Source: Pantoea agglomerans (GTDB lineage Bacteria > Pseudomonadota > Gammaproteobacteria > Enterobacterales > Enterobacteriaceae). From it: DNA of 64,000 nucleotides. Below the pieces are notes generated by a model. That model was not told the DNA's origin. It made no database searches and worked only from the letters and a program-made list of their open reading frames with translations. Position numbers and translations under genes: made by a program. Shown piece by piece: positions 24,966-33,437 of the stretch. Numbering within the stretch: position 1 is the first letter of the stretch; each line of letters starts with the position of its first letter. The stretch covers positions 2,046,001 to 2,110,000 of the forward strand of contig NZ_CP083809.1 in the NCBI RefSeq assembly GCF_020149765.1, given 5' to 3'.

Positions 24966-26306
24966 TTATGCGTCGGGATTTCCTTCATCCTGATCTTGAG
25001 CCTGCATCTGAATCATTACCTCCTGCTGGCGCAGGTTGTACGCTGAATCAGCTGGCATTTCTAAACGAACATCAATCCACGTTTCGTCCGGAATATCGAT
25101 GAGCGCTCCCTTACCAACGCTAAGGTCGCCATCATCAGAAAGGGTGTATTTTTGCTTGTAGCAGCGTACTACCACACCCTCTGTAGTTTCCTCTGCTTCT
25201 GCCAGCGCAATGATGCGGCCCTGACCATTGCCGCAGTCCATCACAGACCAGAGGTCTTTAGCCAGGCCAATAGCACCCTTAATCAGGTAGGTGCCCGTAT
25301 CGGTCCGGGACACTGTGCAACCCCTCGATTCTTCATTGCACAAGCCGCGAACCGTAGCCCAGGTGTACTCTTCATTGTTGACACCCAGAAGGTCGCTTCG
25401 ATTCGATGTGTCTCGGTTATTGACGATGCGCACTATCGGCGACGCAGGAACAAGCGCACCGCTTGAGTTTGTCGTGGTATTGGATGTGGAATAAAGCTTA
25501 CGTGCAGAATAGATGCCGTTAATATTAGTCACATAGAGAATGTTACCGCTGGTGCACAGCGCAAGATAATGTTGCCAGATGCCTGAACCCGCTGCGTTGG
25601 ATGTGTCAGTTCTGTTATTTACCTGAATACAGGTTCCGTATTGTTCGTTGAGAGCAAAAGGAGTGTTATTAAAGTAAAAAACTCCCGCGCCCTGCGTGTT
25701 TGGTCTTGAGCCTGCTGCAAAAAGGTTGTTTGAAAGCTCTGCATTCAAATCGGTTCGGTCGATTTGGTCCTGTAATGCCAGGCTTTTTAATCCCAAATCT
25801 GAACGCGCCGTTGCAGCAGTCCTGCCATCAATTAGGTTTTTCCACGCGATGGACTTATCTGCCAGATCGCTTAGGTTCTGGGATTTGTCAATTTTGTTTG
25901 TATACTGGTTGGCCATGTATCCCCAGCTCGGACCCGTGAATGTGGTTCGATCCGGGCGCTCTACAGTAACCGAAGACGCATCGCTGTAAATCCTCTGCCA
26001 GTTCACCAACTGTGAGTTTATGCCCCGTAACGCCGTCCCCATGTCATTCATGATCTGCTGAGTAACGGCATATAACAGGCTGGCGGGAACGGCATTCCAT
26101 GCCAGACCGCTTGCGGTTGGGCCTGCATACGCGGCGCCAAGGGTCAGCTGAGTGTTAGAAGCGATGGCTGCTACGATCAACGTATAAGGCGTTCCGCCAG
26201 CAATTACACCGATGAAATCACCTACCTTTAGCTCTGTCGTAAAACTAGTTCCAGTGCCGCTGACCGCGGCGGAGTTGTTTGTTAGTGCAATAGTGCCTGC
26301 TGACAT
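24966..26306 (-). CDS. Phage tail fibre / receptor-binding protein
   Basis: 446 aa. The N-terminal 100 residues (TIALTNNSAAVSGTGTSFTTEL through LLYAVTQQIMND) are a conserved attachment domain of tail fibre proteins; the central LSDLADKSIAWKNL...TAATARSDLGL is the repeated fibre motif. The C-terminal 250 residues are unique and probably bind the host surface. It is the last gene in the tail operon, nearest the attachment end, with GGAGAG ahead of the ATG. Confidence 0.8.
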   Translation of the reverse strand: MSAGTIALTNNSAAVSGTGTSFTTELKVGDFIGVIAGGTPYTLIVAAIASNTQLTLGAAYAGPTASGLAWNAVPASLLYAVTQQIMNDMGTALRGINSQLVNWQRIYSDASSVTVERPDRTTFTGPSWGYMANQYTNKIDKSQNLSDLADKSIAWKNLIDGRTAATARSDLGLKSLALQDQIDRTDLNAELSNNLFAAGSRPNTQGAGVFYFNNTPFALNEQYGTCIQVNNRTDTSNAAGSGIWQHYLALCTSGNILYVTNINGIYSARKLYSTSNTTTNSSGALVPASPIVRIVNNRDTSNRSDLLGVNNEEYTWATVRGLCNEESRGCTVSRTDTGTYLIKGAIGLAKDLWSVMDCGNGQGRIIALAEAEETTEGVVVRCYKQKYTLSDDGDLSVGKGALIDIPDETWIDVRLEMPADSAYNLRQQEVMIQMQAQDQDEGNPDA

Positions 26307-26320
26307 GCTTCTCTCCGGGC

Positions 26321-26350
26321 AATAAAAAAACCCGGCACAATGGCCGGGTT
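26321..26350 (-). terminator. Terminator after the TonB-domain gene
   Basis: AACCCGGC...GCCGGGTT (8-bp stem) with a seven-base A-run on the plus strand, that is a T-run on the minus strand. It separates the TonB-like gene from the tail fibre gene. Confidence 0.8.
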
Positions 26351-26367
26351 AGTTGATTTATGTTGGC

Positions 26368-26652
26368 TTAATTAGCTTTGAAAATGATTTTTAGCTGCTC
26401 GTTTTTTTTGGCTTTGCCTGATGTAAACTTCCAGTACGAAATTTGCTTGCGTACGCTACGATCGAAAACATCAGGCGGTTCCGCACTGATCAGACGGATG
26501 TTCTCTACCATCCCGTTTCTGTTAACGTCGTAAAGCACATTAACTTCGCCATCGATGCGAAGATTTTCAGCTCGAACAGGATATTTGATAATGTTTGCAT
26601 CGGCATTAAAGATAGCAAACATAAAAAAAACAGGAAAAAGGAATTTATACAT
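26368..26652 (-). CDS. Secreted TonB C-terminal-domain-like protein (phage cargo)
   Basis: 94 aa from the ATG at 26652, with GAGG 5 bp upstream. A signal peptide (ending ADA near residue 20) precedes one domain: IKYPVRAENLRIDGEVNVLYDV, then VENIRLISAEPPDVFDRSVRKQISYWKF, the pattern of TonB-type C-terminal domains. There is no membrane anchor or proline-rich linker, so it would be free in the periplasm. It could bind a TonB-box receptor and block uptake of other phages or colicins, which is inference. The DNA is AT-rich and bounded by a promoter-like sequence and a terminator. Confidence 0.75.
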   Translation of the reverse strand: MYKFLFPVFFMFAIFNADANIIKYPVRAENLRIDGEVNVLYDVNRNGMVENIRLISAEPPDVFDRSVRKQISYWKFTSGKAKKNEQLKIIFKAN

Positions 26653-26678
26653 AAGCACCTCAAAAGTTATAAGCGCAT

Positions 26679-26705
26679 AGAATACCGTTAGCCTGAAAAG
26701 TGCAA
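26679..26705 (-). promoter_or_regulatory. Promoter-like sequence before the TonB-domain gene
   Basis: Minus strand TTGCAC, 15-bp spacer, TATTCT, 27 bp upstream of the ATG. The short spacer makes it weak, but with the terminator it frames the gene as an autonomous cargo unit. Confidence 0.35.
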
Positions 26706-26733
26706 TTTAATTATTTGATCGTAACGATCACCT

Positions 26734-27384
26734 TTAGCTTAGATTAGGAAGAATTGCATAAGGTATGCGCAAACCATATGGCTTTAAGGTGTTCGCCCAG
26801 CTTTGCTGAAGTTGGTTTACCCACTGACACTGAAGAGTTCCATTTGCAAACCTAAAAAACAGCCCCGAATAACCAGTAGCCGCCCCGTCGTCAGATATGT
26901 TTCCGCTTGGGCAAGAACTCATAAGAATCCACGTGTTATTGCCTATTGCCTGAGAGTAAACCGTACTATCGAGATCGTAATTCGCCGGAATTTCAAAGAA
27001 ACCAATGATTCGAGGAATTTTTGCGGCCATGACGGCTGACCAAATAAGCTCACCCGATGAATTAAAAACATCTCTGTAGCCGCTCTCCACTGGCATACCG
27101 CTGTGCGTCCTGGCCATCAAACCAGCGTTAGCCGTCATCCATGCTGGGTTAGATGCGAAAAATTTCGCATTGTTATTTGGCTTAAACCATCGCAAGTTAT
27201 CGTCATCGGGCACCCCTCCGCTTACAAAACCCATATCCGTAGAGTTACCTAGTTGACAACTAATATTGTAATAGCCAACATCAGTAATCCCTCCGTATTG
27301 CACATTATCACGGTAATAGCTTCCCTTATAGTTTGAATCTATTACTAATGCGCCTGAAGAATTGAAAATCTGATAGCCGCTCAT
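26734..27384 (-). CDS. Distal tail protein of unknown role, J-adjacent
   Basis: 216 aa. It begins SGYQIFNSSGALVIDSNYKG, closely resembling the start of the next gene upstream, CWDATGKLVIDIGDYN; both seem to share a beta-rich tail-tip domain. DVFNSSGELIWS repeats the NSSG motif in the middle. ATGA overlap with the upstream gene couples their translation. It probably decorates the tail tip with J. Confidence 0.6.
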   Translation of the reverse strand: MSGYQIFNSSGALVIDSNYKGSYYRDNVQYGGITDVGYYNISCQLGNSTDMGFVSGGVPDDDNLRWFKPNNNAKFFASNPAWMTANAGLMARTHSGMPVESGYRDVFNSSGELIWSAVMAAKIPRIIGFFEIPANYDLDSTVYSQAIGNNTWILMSSCPSGNISDDGAATGYSGLFFRFANGTLQCQWVNQLQQSWANTLKPYGLRIPYAILPNLS

Positions 27385-27686
27385 ATGAATGCGTATAAAT
27401 CCAAGGTTAATGTAACAGCGGTTAAGTCTCGGGATAATCGCCAGACGCGATAGCCGCCGTCATAAGTTCTGGTTGCGAAGTTATTATTTTGGAAATAACT
27501 CGAACTCGATGCCAATACAACGGAAGCAAATGTTCCTGACGTTGTGAGTCCGCCGAAAGAGCCAGCAACCACATTTGCGTTCGCCGGGAGCGTTATCGAC
27601 GTTCTCCCCAAATATCTGGTGTTATAGTCTCCAATGTCGATAACTAATTTCCCTGTAGCATCCCAGCACTGCATACCGCATGGCAT
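27381..27686 (-). CDS. Small distal tail protein, related to its downstream neighbour
   Basis: 101 aa. The first 25 residues (QCWDATGKLVIDIGDYNTRY) share a pattern with the start of the 216-aa protein that follows. It lies 9 bp after J and overlaps the next start by 4 bp. No catalytic motif. Confidence 0.6.
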   Translation of the reverse strand: MPCGMQCWDATGKLVIDIGDYNTRYLGRTSITLPANANVVAGSFGGLTTSGTFASVVLASSSSYFQNNNFATRTYDGGYRVWRLSRDLTAVTLTLDLYAFI

Positions 27687-27695
27687 TTTTTCTCC

Positions 27696-30600
27696 TTACC
27701 AGAGCCCTTCTCTGATTCGCAAAGTTCCATTAGCGTCGTAGATCAGCTTGAGAACCCCTGTGTCAATAACTCTTCCTGAACCATTTGCCGCGTTTCGCTC
27801 GAATGTCCCCGACTTATCGAGGCGCCAACCTACAGAGCCAGCCACGAAATTATTTGATTGAATGTAATCTCCAATCATGGCGTTATTAATCCAGCCCTGA
27901 CCAATAAAGCCTTGGCTGATAAGCACCTGCCCGTCTTTGATGACAAAGGGAGAATAAAGGCTGTTACCTACACCGCTCATTACAACGAACTGGTTGGCAT
28001 TTACCGCGACACGGGTATCTACCCCGCCACTGCCGTTTACCGTTGCGGCGACAGAAAGCCCAGCATCGTAATTCGTCCCGTTATATCGAATGCCGGTTTT
28101 AAGGGTGTAAATCGCTGAAGGGCTGGATACATCAGCGTAAGCCGTAAACTTCTGCTGTATAGCCGCCTCATTGGCGCTGATTTGCTCTCCTTGCGCTTTG
28201 AAACTGGCTACGACATTTGTTTCAAGCTGCGCCACCGAACTTTGGGCGTCAGCAGCTACTTTTTGGGCCTGCAGTATTCCGGCGCGGTTATCGCCATAAT
28301 TCGCCCACTGCTGATTAACCGAATCGTATTCCGACAGCATGCTCTGTAGCAAAGCTTGCGGGTCAGTGATGAGCGGCTCGAGCAGTTGCTTACCGTCAGG
28401 CGAAGTAAGAAACTCTTCTACCACGCTACCGATCAGATCATCTGCGTTAACGTTCGACATGCCGGGCGTGAAAGCCGTCCAGTCTCCCGTATTGCCAATT
28501 CGATCCACAAGACGAGCGCGATACCAGCGACGAACTCCTGCAGGCATTGGCCCGTGCTGATAGCCAACACCAGGATAAGGCACGTATGCCAGAAATTGTG
28601 GGTTCTGACCATCTGCAGTGGTGGCAACCTGAATTTCGGTATAAGCAGTATCACCCGAGCCTTCAGGAAAGGACCAGGTAACGTCGATAGCCCACACGAC
28701 ATTGTCAGTCGCCATGAGGTTTACCGGCGTGCCGGGCTTGCCCGCTTTGCCTGTCAGGGAAGTTGAATCAGCGTACCCCCATGGCGAAGAAACCTCTGCT
28801 GCATTCACGGCGCGCACGCGGACATCATAAACGCCCGTGTAAATACCGCTGATGCTGAATCCCTGCGCGCTGGTCTGGCTGACGTTAACCCAGTCTCCTT
28901 TATCCTTACGCCACTGCGCTACGTAGCTAATTGCGCCCTCAACTCTGTCCCATGTCACCTGCATTATCGAAACCGACAGTCCCTGTTCGACATAGCTCAC
29001 TTCGGAGACGGCGATATTCGTCGGCGCTTTCAGCACGCTTATCGGCGTGACGGTAATGGGCGCGGGTTCAATGCGTACACCGTCATCAATGTAGCGATAT
29101 TTGTTCGGATCGTGCTGAACGCCAGAAACGGTAAAGGTGCCGTCATCGTTGCTGGCAATTGAAGTGACGCGATAGTACTGAATAGCGAGGTTATCGCTGT
29201 CGATGGCCCACACTGCGCCTGCCACGGGCGCCAGCCTGAATGAAGTGTTAACCGTCACCGACAGTTTATCGCTGCTGACGCTGGCAATCGTTCGCGTCTG
29301 CGCCGTCCCGTCTGGCAGATTCACCACCAGACGATCGCCAGCACTGTAATCAATAGCGCGGTCCAGCTTTATCGTCAGCCCGTTAACAGCACTGATGCGA
29401 CCGCCATTCTGCCGGCCTGCCCTGAATGGGTCGGCCACACCGATAATTTCTGCCGGAACCGGTAAGTAACCGTCCAGTCCTGTACCGAATGAAATGGTTC
29501 CGTCTTTGGCGTTAGACAGCAGAGCCCAGCGGCCGCGCCTATGCGCCTCACTCTGCGAGGTACAGCCGATCGCCGTCAGCGACATTTCCCGGACGTCATA
29601 GCGCTGCACCAGGTCAGAATCGTAAACACCCTCAACCGTGTCGGAATAGTGGTTTACCGGGTCTGACCATGATACCTGACAGGAGGAATAGCGGTTTTTA
29701 TAGCTGCCGCCGGCATACGTGAAAAGACCGTCAATGACGTTGGCAGAATGGTAGACGAAATCGACATCCATTTTGCCGCTGGCGTCAGTCTGAGGAACGT
29801 CAGCATTAACGAAAATCTGGCTATTGCCCCAGAACGTGATGCCCCGGAATATGGCAGCGATATCCTTAAGGACGGTATAGGCGTCCTGCTGGCTCTGAAT
29901 AAACACGTTGCAGGTAAATCGCGGCTCTGTGCCGCCCGCGCCGTTAGAAACCATCTCGTCGCAATACTGCGCGATAGCGTACAGTTCCCACTTGTCGATC
30001 ATCGAAGCGTCGACGCGGTTCCCCATGCCGTAAATTTTATCCAGAACCAGGTCATAGAAAACCCAGGCCGGGTTATCGGTATAAGCGAACTTAAATTCCC
30101 CTTGCCAGTTACTGCCATAAGTTCGGCTTACCGGGTCATATGTATTTGGTACGCGTACCAGCTTGCCCTTCGGCTTACAGGTGATTTTTGGCGCACTGCC
30201 GTTAAACTGGCTGGCATCCACCTCAACATACAGCAGCGCGGTATTTGGATAGCGCAGCTTGCTGTCGATGACTTCGGCGAAAGAGAAAACCTTGAAGGCG
30301 TTAACCAGCTTTGCTGAAGATGAGTCGGCAGTAATGCGGCGTACCCGGATAGCCCATCCAGAGGTCGCGTCAGGCAGATCTATACGATGATCGCGCTGGT
30401 ATTCAGATGTGGTTTTGCCGTCAAACCTGCCATCGACAACTGTCACCCACGAGCCGCCATCGGTGGAAAGGTCGACAGCGTATTGCGTGACCGTACCCAC
30501 CATGTCGCCATTGTCCTTATAGGCATACTGCGCCGGCAGGCTCAGCTTAATGCGTACAGCATCGAGAGAAAGATTGGTGTACTGCCGCGTCCAGGGCACT

Positions 30601-30923
30601 GACTGTGTAACCGTCACGCCCACAGACAGCTCGTTATCCACCTCTGGCATGCCCTGAATATAGGTCTGGTCCTGCGTACCCTTGCGCCAGTCCCAGATCA
30701 CGCCGGTAAAGTTATAGGTGCCGTCATCATTGGCAAGCTGGGTATCATTCAGGTAAATCTGCTGCGCGGTTAGATCGCCCTGAATCTCACCTTCTGAGAT
30801 GGCCAGCAGCATTTTCAGTTTAGCAATGGAGAGAAGATCGTCCGCCTGCTCTGTCGGGGTGTGAGCGCTGCCGCCACCGCCTTTATTTCCGTGAAAAATA
30901 GTTTCGCCGCTGAGAAGTCGCAT
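27696..30923 (-). CDS. Host specificity / tail tip protein J
   Basis: 1075 aa, close to lambda J (1132). It starts GNKGGGGSAHTPTEQADDL, with SEGEIQGDL...IYLNDTQL typical of J, fibronectin-type domains near residues 640-830 and a C-terminal DUF1983-like region. J forms the tail tip and contacts the outer-membrane receptor. It follows gene I with a hairpin in the gap. Confidence 0.95.
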   Translation of the reverse strand: MRLLSGETIFHGNKGGGGSAHTPTEQADDLLSIAKLKMLLAISEGEIQGDLTAQQIYLNDTQLANDDGTYNFTGVIWDWRKGTQDQTYIQGMPEVDNELSVGVTVTQSVPWTRQYTNLSLDAVRIKLSLPAQYAYKDNGDMVGTVTQYAVDLSTDGGSWVTVVDGRFDGKTTSEYQRDHRIDLPDATSGWAIRVRRITADSSSAKLVNAFKVFSFAEVIDSKLRYPNTALLYVEVDASQFNGSAPKITCKPKGKLVRVPNTYDPVSRTYGSNWQGEFKFAYTDNPAWVFYDLVLDKIYGMGNRVDASMIDKWELYAIAQYCDEMVSNGAGGTEPRFTCNVFIQSQQDAYTVLKDIAAIFRGITFWGNSQIFVNADVPQTDASGKMDVDFVYHSANVIDGLFTYAGGSYKNRYSSCQVSWSDPVNHYSDTVEGVYDSDLVQRYDVREMSLTAIGCTSQSEAHRRGRWALLSNAKDGTISFGTGLDGYLPVPAEIIGVADPFRAGRQNGGRISAVNGLTIKLDRAIDYSAGDRLVVNLPDGTAQTRTIASVSSDKLSVTVNTSFRLAPVAGAVWAIDSDNLAIQYYRVTSIASNDDGTFTVSGVQHDPNKYRYIDDGVRIEPAPITVTPISVLKAPTNIAVSEVSYVEQGLSVSIMQVTWDRVEGAISYVAQWRKDKGDWVNVSQTSAQGFSISGIYTGVYDVRVRAVNAAEVSSPWGYADSTSLTGKAGKPGTPVNLMATDNVVWAIDVTWSFPEGSGDTAYTEIQVATTADGQNPQFLAYVPYPGVGYQHGPMPAGVRRWYRARLVDRIGNTGDWTAFTPGMSNVNADDLIGSVVEEFLTSPDGKQLLEPLITDPQALLQSMLSEYDSVNQQWANYGDNRAGILQAQKVAADAQSSVAQLETNVVASFKAQGEQISANEAAIQQKFTAYADVSSPSAIYTLKTGIRYNGTNYDAGLSVAATVNGSGGVDTRVAVNANQFVVMSGVGNSLYSPFVIKDGQVLISQGFIGQGWINNAMIGDYIQSNNFVAGSVGWRLDKSGTFERNAANGSGRVIDTGVLKLIYDANGTLRIREGLW

Positions 30924-30933
30924 ATTTTACCCA

Positions 30934-30957
30934 TAAAAAAAGCCACCCGGAGGTGGC
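30934..30957 (-). terminator. Hairpin between I and J
   Basis: GCCACC-CGGA-GGTGGC with an A-run (T on the minus strand) at 30934-30941. It would stop part of the late transcript before J. Confidence 0.6.
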
Positions 30958-30975
30958 CTGTCTGCCTGATGATGA

Positions 30976-31590
30976 CTACTGCTGATCGCTGGTAAAGCTG
31001 CCCGCGCTGATGATGGCGCCGCCTATTTCGCGCGTGCCGTAAAGAAGCGGAACGGGATAACCCATTGCTACCGTGTTCACAGGCGCGCCAAAGGCATAGT
31101 TAGGCTTATTGTCCGTGCTCGATGATGCTCCGACGTTATATTTAGGCTGAGGGGTCAGCATCTGGACAACGCCGCCCAGCATCATACTGAGCCCCAGTCC
31201 GGTTAGAGCGGTTGTTACGCCGGTTGCCGCCGTGGCGCTTAGGCCGATAGCAGTGAGCGATGCACCAGCCGTAAAGTAGGCGGCAACGAGTGCAACGGCA
31301 CCGATTACGATCTGCAGGACGCCACCGCGCTTCGAACCTTCCAGAACCGGCTCCATTTCAAATTCTGTTGCAGCAGATGACATGTCAAACTCCTGCAGGC
31401 CGATATTCTCTTTACCGCTGAAAAACGCGAAGCGGACGCCGTTCAGGTGGGCATTCGAAACGTATTTCTTAAAGCCGGGCACCTGCGAGCACATCGCTCG
31501 GATGAGTTCGCGTAAATCGGCGACGTGATACTGGTGAACGCGCCCGAATTTTTTACCTAAAAGCCCCTTGAGGCGCATTGTTTTAAGCAT
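30976..31590 (-). CDS. Tail assembly protein I
   Basis: 204 aa from the ATG at 31590 with AGGAG 7 bp upstream. VHQYHVADLRELIRAMCSQVPGF in the N-terminal part and a Gly/Ala-rich hydrophobic stretch (VGAVALVAAYFTAGASL) are typical of lambda I. It overlaps the K-like stop by 8 bp. It is needed for tail tip assembly but is not a known virion component in lambda. Confidence 0.9.
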   Translation of the reverse strand: MLKTMRLKGLLGKKFGRVHQYHVADLRELIRAMCSQVPGFKKYVSNAHLNGVRFAFFSGKENIGLQEFDMSSAATEFEMEPVLEGSKRGGVLQIVIGAVALVAAYFTAGASLTAIGLSATAATGVTTALTGLGLSMMLGGVVQMLTPQPKYNVGASSSTDNKPNYAFGAPVNTVAMGYPVPLLYGTREIGGAIISAGSFTSDQQ

Positions 31591-32302
31591 CCATTAGCTC
31601 CTTTCTGCGTACAATTCGCACGGTCCTGTTCCGCCAGTAGTCCCCGTAGGGAACGCGGGTAGAAAGATTGCCTGAGTTGTGGTGAAGAATCTGATTGTTG
31701 CCCAGGTAAATGGCTGCGTGATTGGTGACTGGCGCTTGAATTTGCATCATGATCATATCCCCTTCGCGCATCTCGGATGCTGGCACTTCAACAAATCCTT
31801 CAGCCTGCCAGTTATCGTCGTAGCGGCTTTCTTTGCCATCTGTCCACCACTCGTAATCGACAGACCAGTTATTGAGGGTGATGCCGTGTTCTTGCCGGTA
31901 GTAGTCGATGATGAGCGTCCAGCAGTCGGCATATCCCAGCACCCACGGCCGGCCAACCAGTTCACGATCCCCGCGCGGGCTGATTGTGCAGAAATCGCCG
32001 TCTGGCCATGACATGATGCCCCACTCAACGCCGGAGTAATCGCACTGCACGCGGTCCATTTCGGATGGTATAAGCTGGGGAACATCAGGGTGAGAGTGAA
32101 CAACCATCAGGATAGTCCCCCGACTTTCCGCTGCGCGTTTTTCTTCAGGCGGAATCGAAAAATGCTCTGTCGGATTATCTGACGCGTTGGTACAGGGAAC
32201 ATATTCCTGAGCGCGGCCAATCTGCACCACCAGTCCACAGGCCTCTTTCGGGTACTCTGCGGCTACATGCTGGGTAATGGCCGCCATGATTTTTTTGCGC
32301 AT
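31583..32302 (-). CDS. Tail tip assembly protein K (JAMM plus NlpC/P60)
   Basis: 239 aa from the ATG at 32302. The N-terminal half carries the JAMM-type MVVHSHPDVPQLIPSEMD; the C-terminal half is NlpC/P60-like with GYADCWTLIIDYY (Cys nucleophile) and NHAAIYLGN (His). Lambda K has the same two-domain plan. The peptidase could open the cell wall during DNA entry. The longer frame to 32401 lies inside gene L and is not used. Confidence 0.88.
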   Translation of the reverse strand: MRKKIMAAITQHVAAEYPKEACGLVVQIGRAQEYVPCTNASDNPTEHFSIPPEEKRAAESRGTILMVVHSHPDVPQLIPSEMDRVQCDYSGVEWGIMSWPDGDFCTISPRGDRELVGRPWVLGYADCWTLIIDYYRQEHGITLNNWSVDYEWWTDGKESRYDDNWQAEGFVEVPASEMREGDMIMMQIQAPVTNHAAIYLGNNQILHHNSGNLSTRVPYGDYWRNRTVRIVRRKELMDA

Positions 32303-32304
32303 TG

Positions 32305-33042
32305 CTATTTCCCCTGTAGATTGGCAGCCGGGAAGCCTCCGAATGACAAGGGCTGGTCTTCGCCGAACCGCGCTTTGCAATCCGCCATACGGCCACCGCA
32401 CACGTCTTTCGACGGGTCAGTTGTAGGCGTGCCGTCTTTGATAAAGTAATTTGTACCGTTGTAGTCGCACCCTGTACCAGTTCGATACCAGCCGCGCATG
32501 CACCAGGTGCAGACCGGCGTTATCTGCCTTGACGGTAACTGCAGGCTCTGAATATCGAACGGCGAACAGAGTTCAAAATCCACCTGCGAGCGGGTTTCTG
32601 CCGTCTTCGCGTTGACATAAAACAGCTGCACCCGCTCTTCCTGCGGGTTAGCGTTCGGGTTTCCTGCTGTCCAGTTTGCCGCATCCAGATATTTCGTCAT
32701 CGTGGTGCGTATTCTGACTTTCGCTTTCACCAGATCGTCGAACTGAAGGCATAGCGCAGTAACGTAGTTACCTACGTTTCCTACTGAAAGCTTTGGCGTC
32801 GGCTGAGAACCAGTACTGGACATCTCCATCCCGCTGAGTTCATACGGATACGGTTCATACTCGTTGCCTTGCCAGATGATGGACGGAAGATTATCCGCGG
32901 CGAATGAAGCCCAGCCATCCGTTGGCAGGTTATAGGCATGAAAGCGTAATATGGTGTCCAGGCCGAATGCAGTGCCATCAATTTCAATTAGCTGCACTAC
33001 TCCGCCCGGCTCCAGCGCCTGAACGTCCTGAGAAAAACTCAT
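32305..33042 (-). CDS. Minor tail protein L (Fe-S type)
   Basis: 245 aa. The C-terminal part holds conserved Cys residues in PVCTWCMRGWYRTGTGC and KDVCGGRMADC, which in lambda L ligate an iron-sulfur cluster. It lies between M and K in the usual order and ends 2 bp before the K start. Confidence 0.9.
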   Translation of the reverse strand: MSFSQDVQALEPGGVVQLIEIDGTAFGLDTILRFHAYNLPTDGWASFAADNLPSIIWQGNEYEPYPYELSGMEMSSTGSQPTPKLSVGNVGNYVTALCLQFDDLVKAKVRIRTTMTKYLDAANWTAGNPNANPQEERVQLFYVNAKTAETRSQVDFELCSPFDIQSLQLPSRQITPVCTWCMRGWYRTGTGCDYNGTNYFIKDGTPTTDPSKDVCGGRMADCKARFGEDQPLSFGGFPAANLQGK

Positions 33043-33052
33043 ATTTCACCCA

Positions 33053-33075
33053 ATAAAAAAGGGCGCAAAGCGCCC
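33053..33075 (-). terminator. Hairpin between M and L
   Basis: GGGCGC-AAA-GCGCCC with a six-base A-run on the plus strand (T on the minus). It is one of several hairpins in the late operon. Confidence 0.55.
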
Positions 33076-33092
33076 TGTTAATCCGTGACATG

Positions 33093-33434
33093 TCACGGCG
33101 CGAAAGCCTGCTCAAATGTGAAAGCAATCTCCACAAAATTGCCATTGATAAAGCTCGGACGAATTGAATCGGCTTTAATACGGTATAATTTCCGCTCGCC
33201 CCACGGATTAACCCACCAGCAGGATGAGGTCACGTGCGCTTTCAAAAATGCCCTGACCGTGGCCATTTCGTCTTTGCTCCCGCTGCAGGATACGGGCCAT
33301 GATTCGCGAACGCTGTTGATGCCTGCTGCCGCCACCTGCTTATAACCATCGCCAAACTGAGCCTGCATGGTCGTTACATCGAGTTCTTCAGTAGCGCCAG
33401 TTCTCACGCACCAGCCAAATTCGGCTATAGCCAT
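33093..33434 (-). CDS. Minor tail protein M
   Basis: 113 aa. TEELDVTTMQAQFGDGYKQVAAAGIN and CWWVNPWGERKLYRIKAD match lambda M-type tail tip proteins. It lies between the tape measure and L genes as in lambda. Confidence 0.88.
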   Translation of the reverse strand: MAIAEFGWCVRTGATEELDVTTMQAQFGDGYKQVAAAGINSVRESWPVSCSGSKDEMATVRAFLKAHVTSSCWWVNPWGERKLYRIKADSIRPSFINGNFVEIAFTFEQAFAP

Positions 33435-33437
33435 CAG

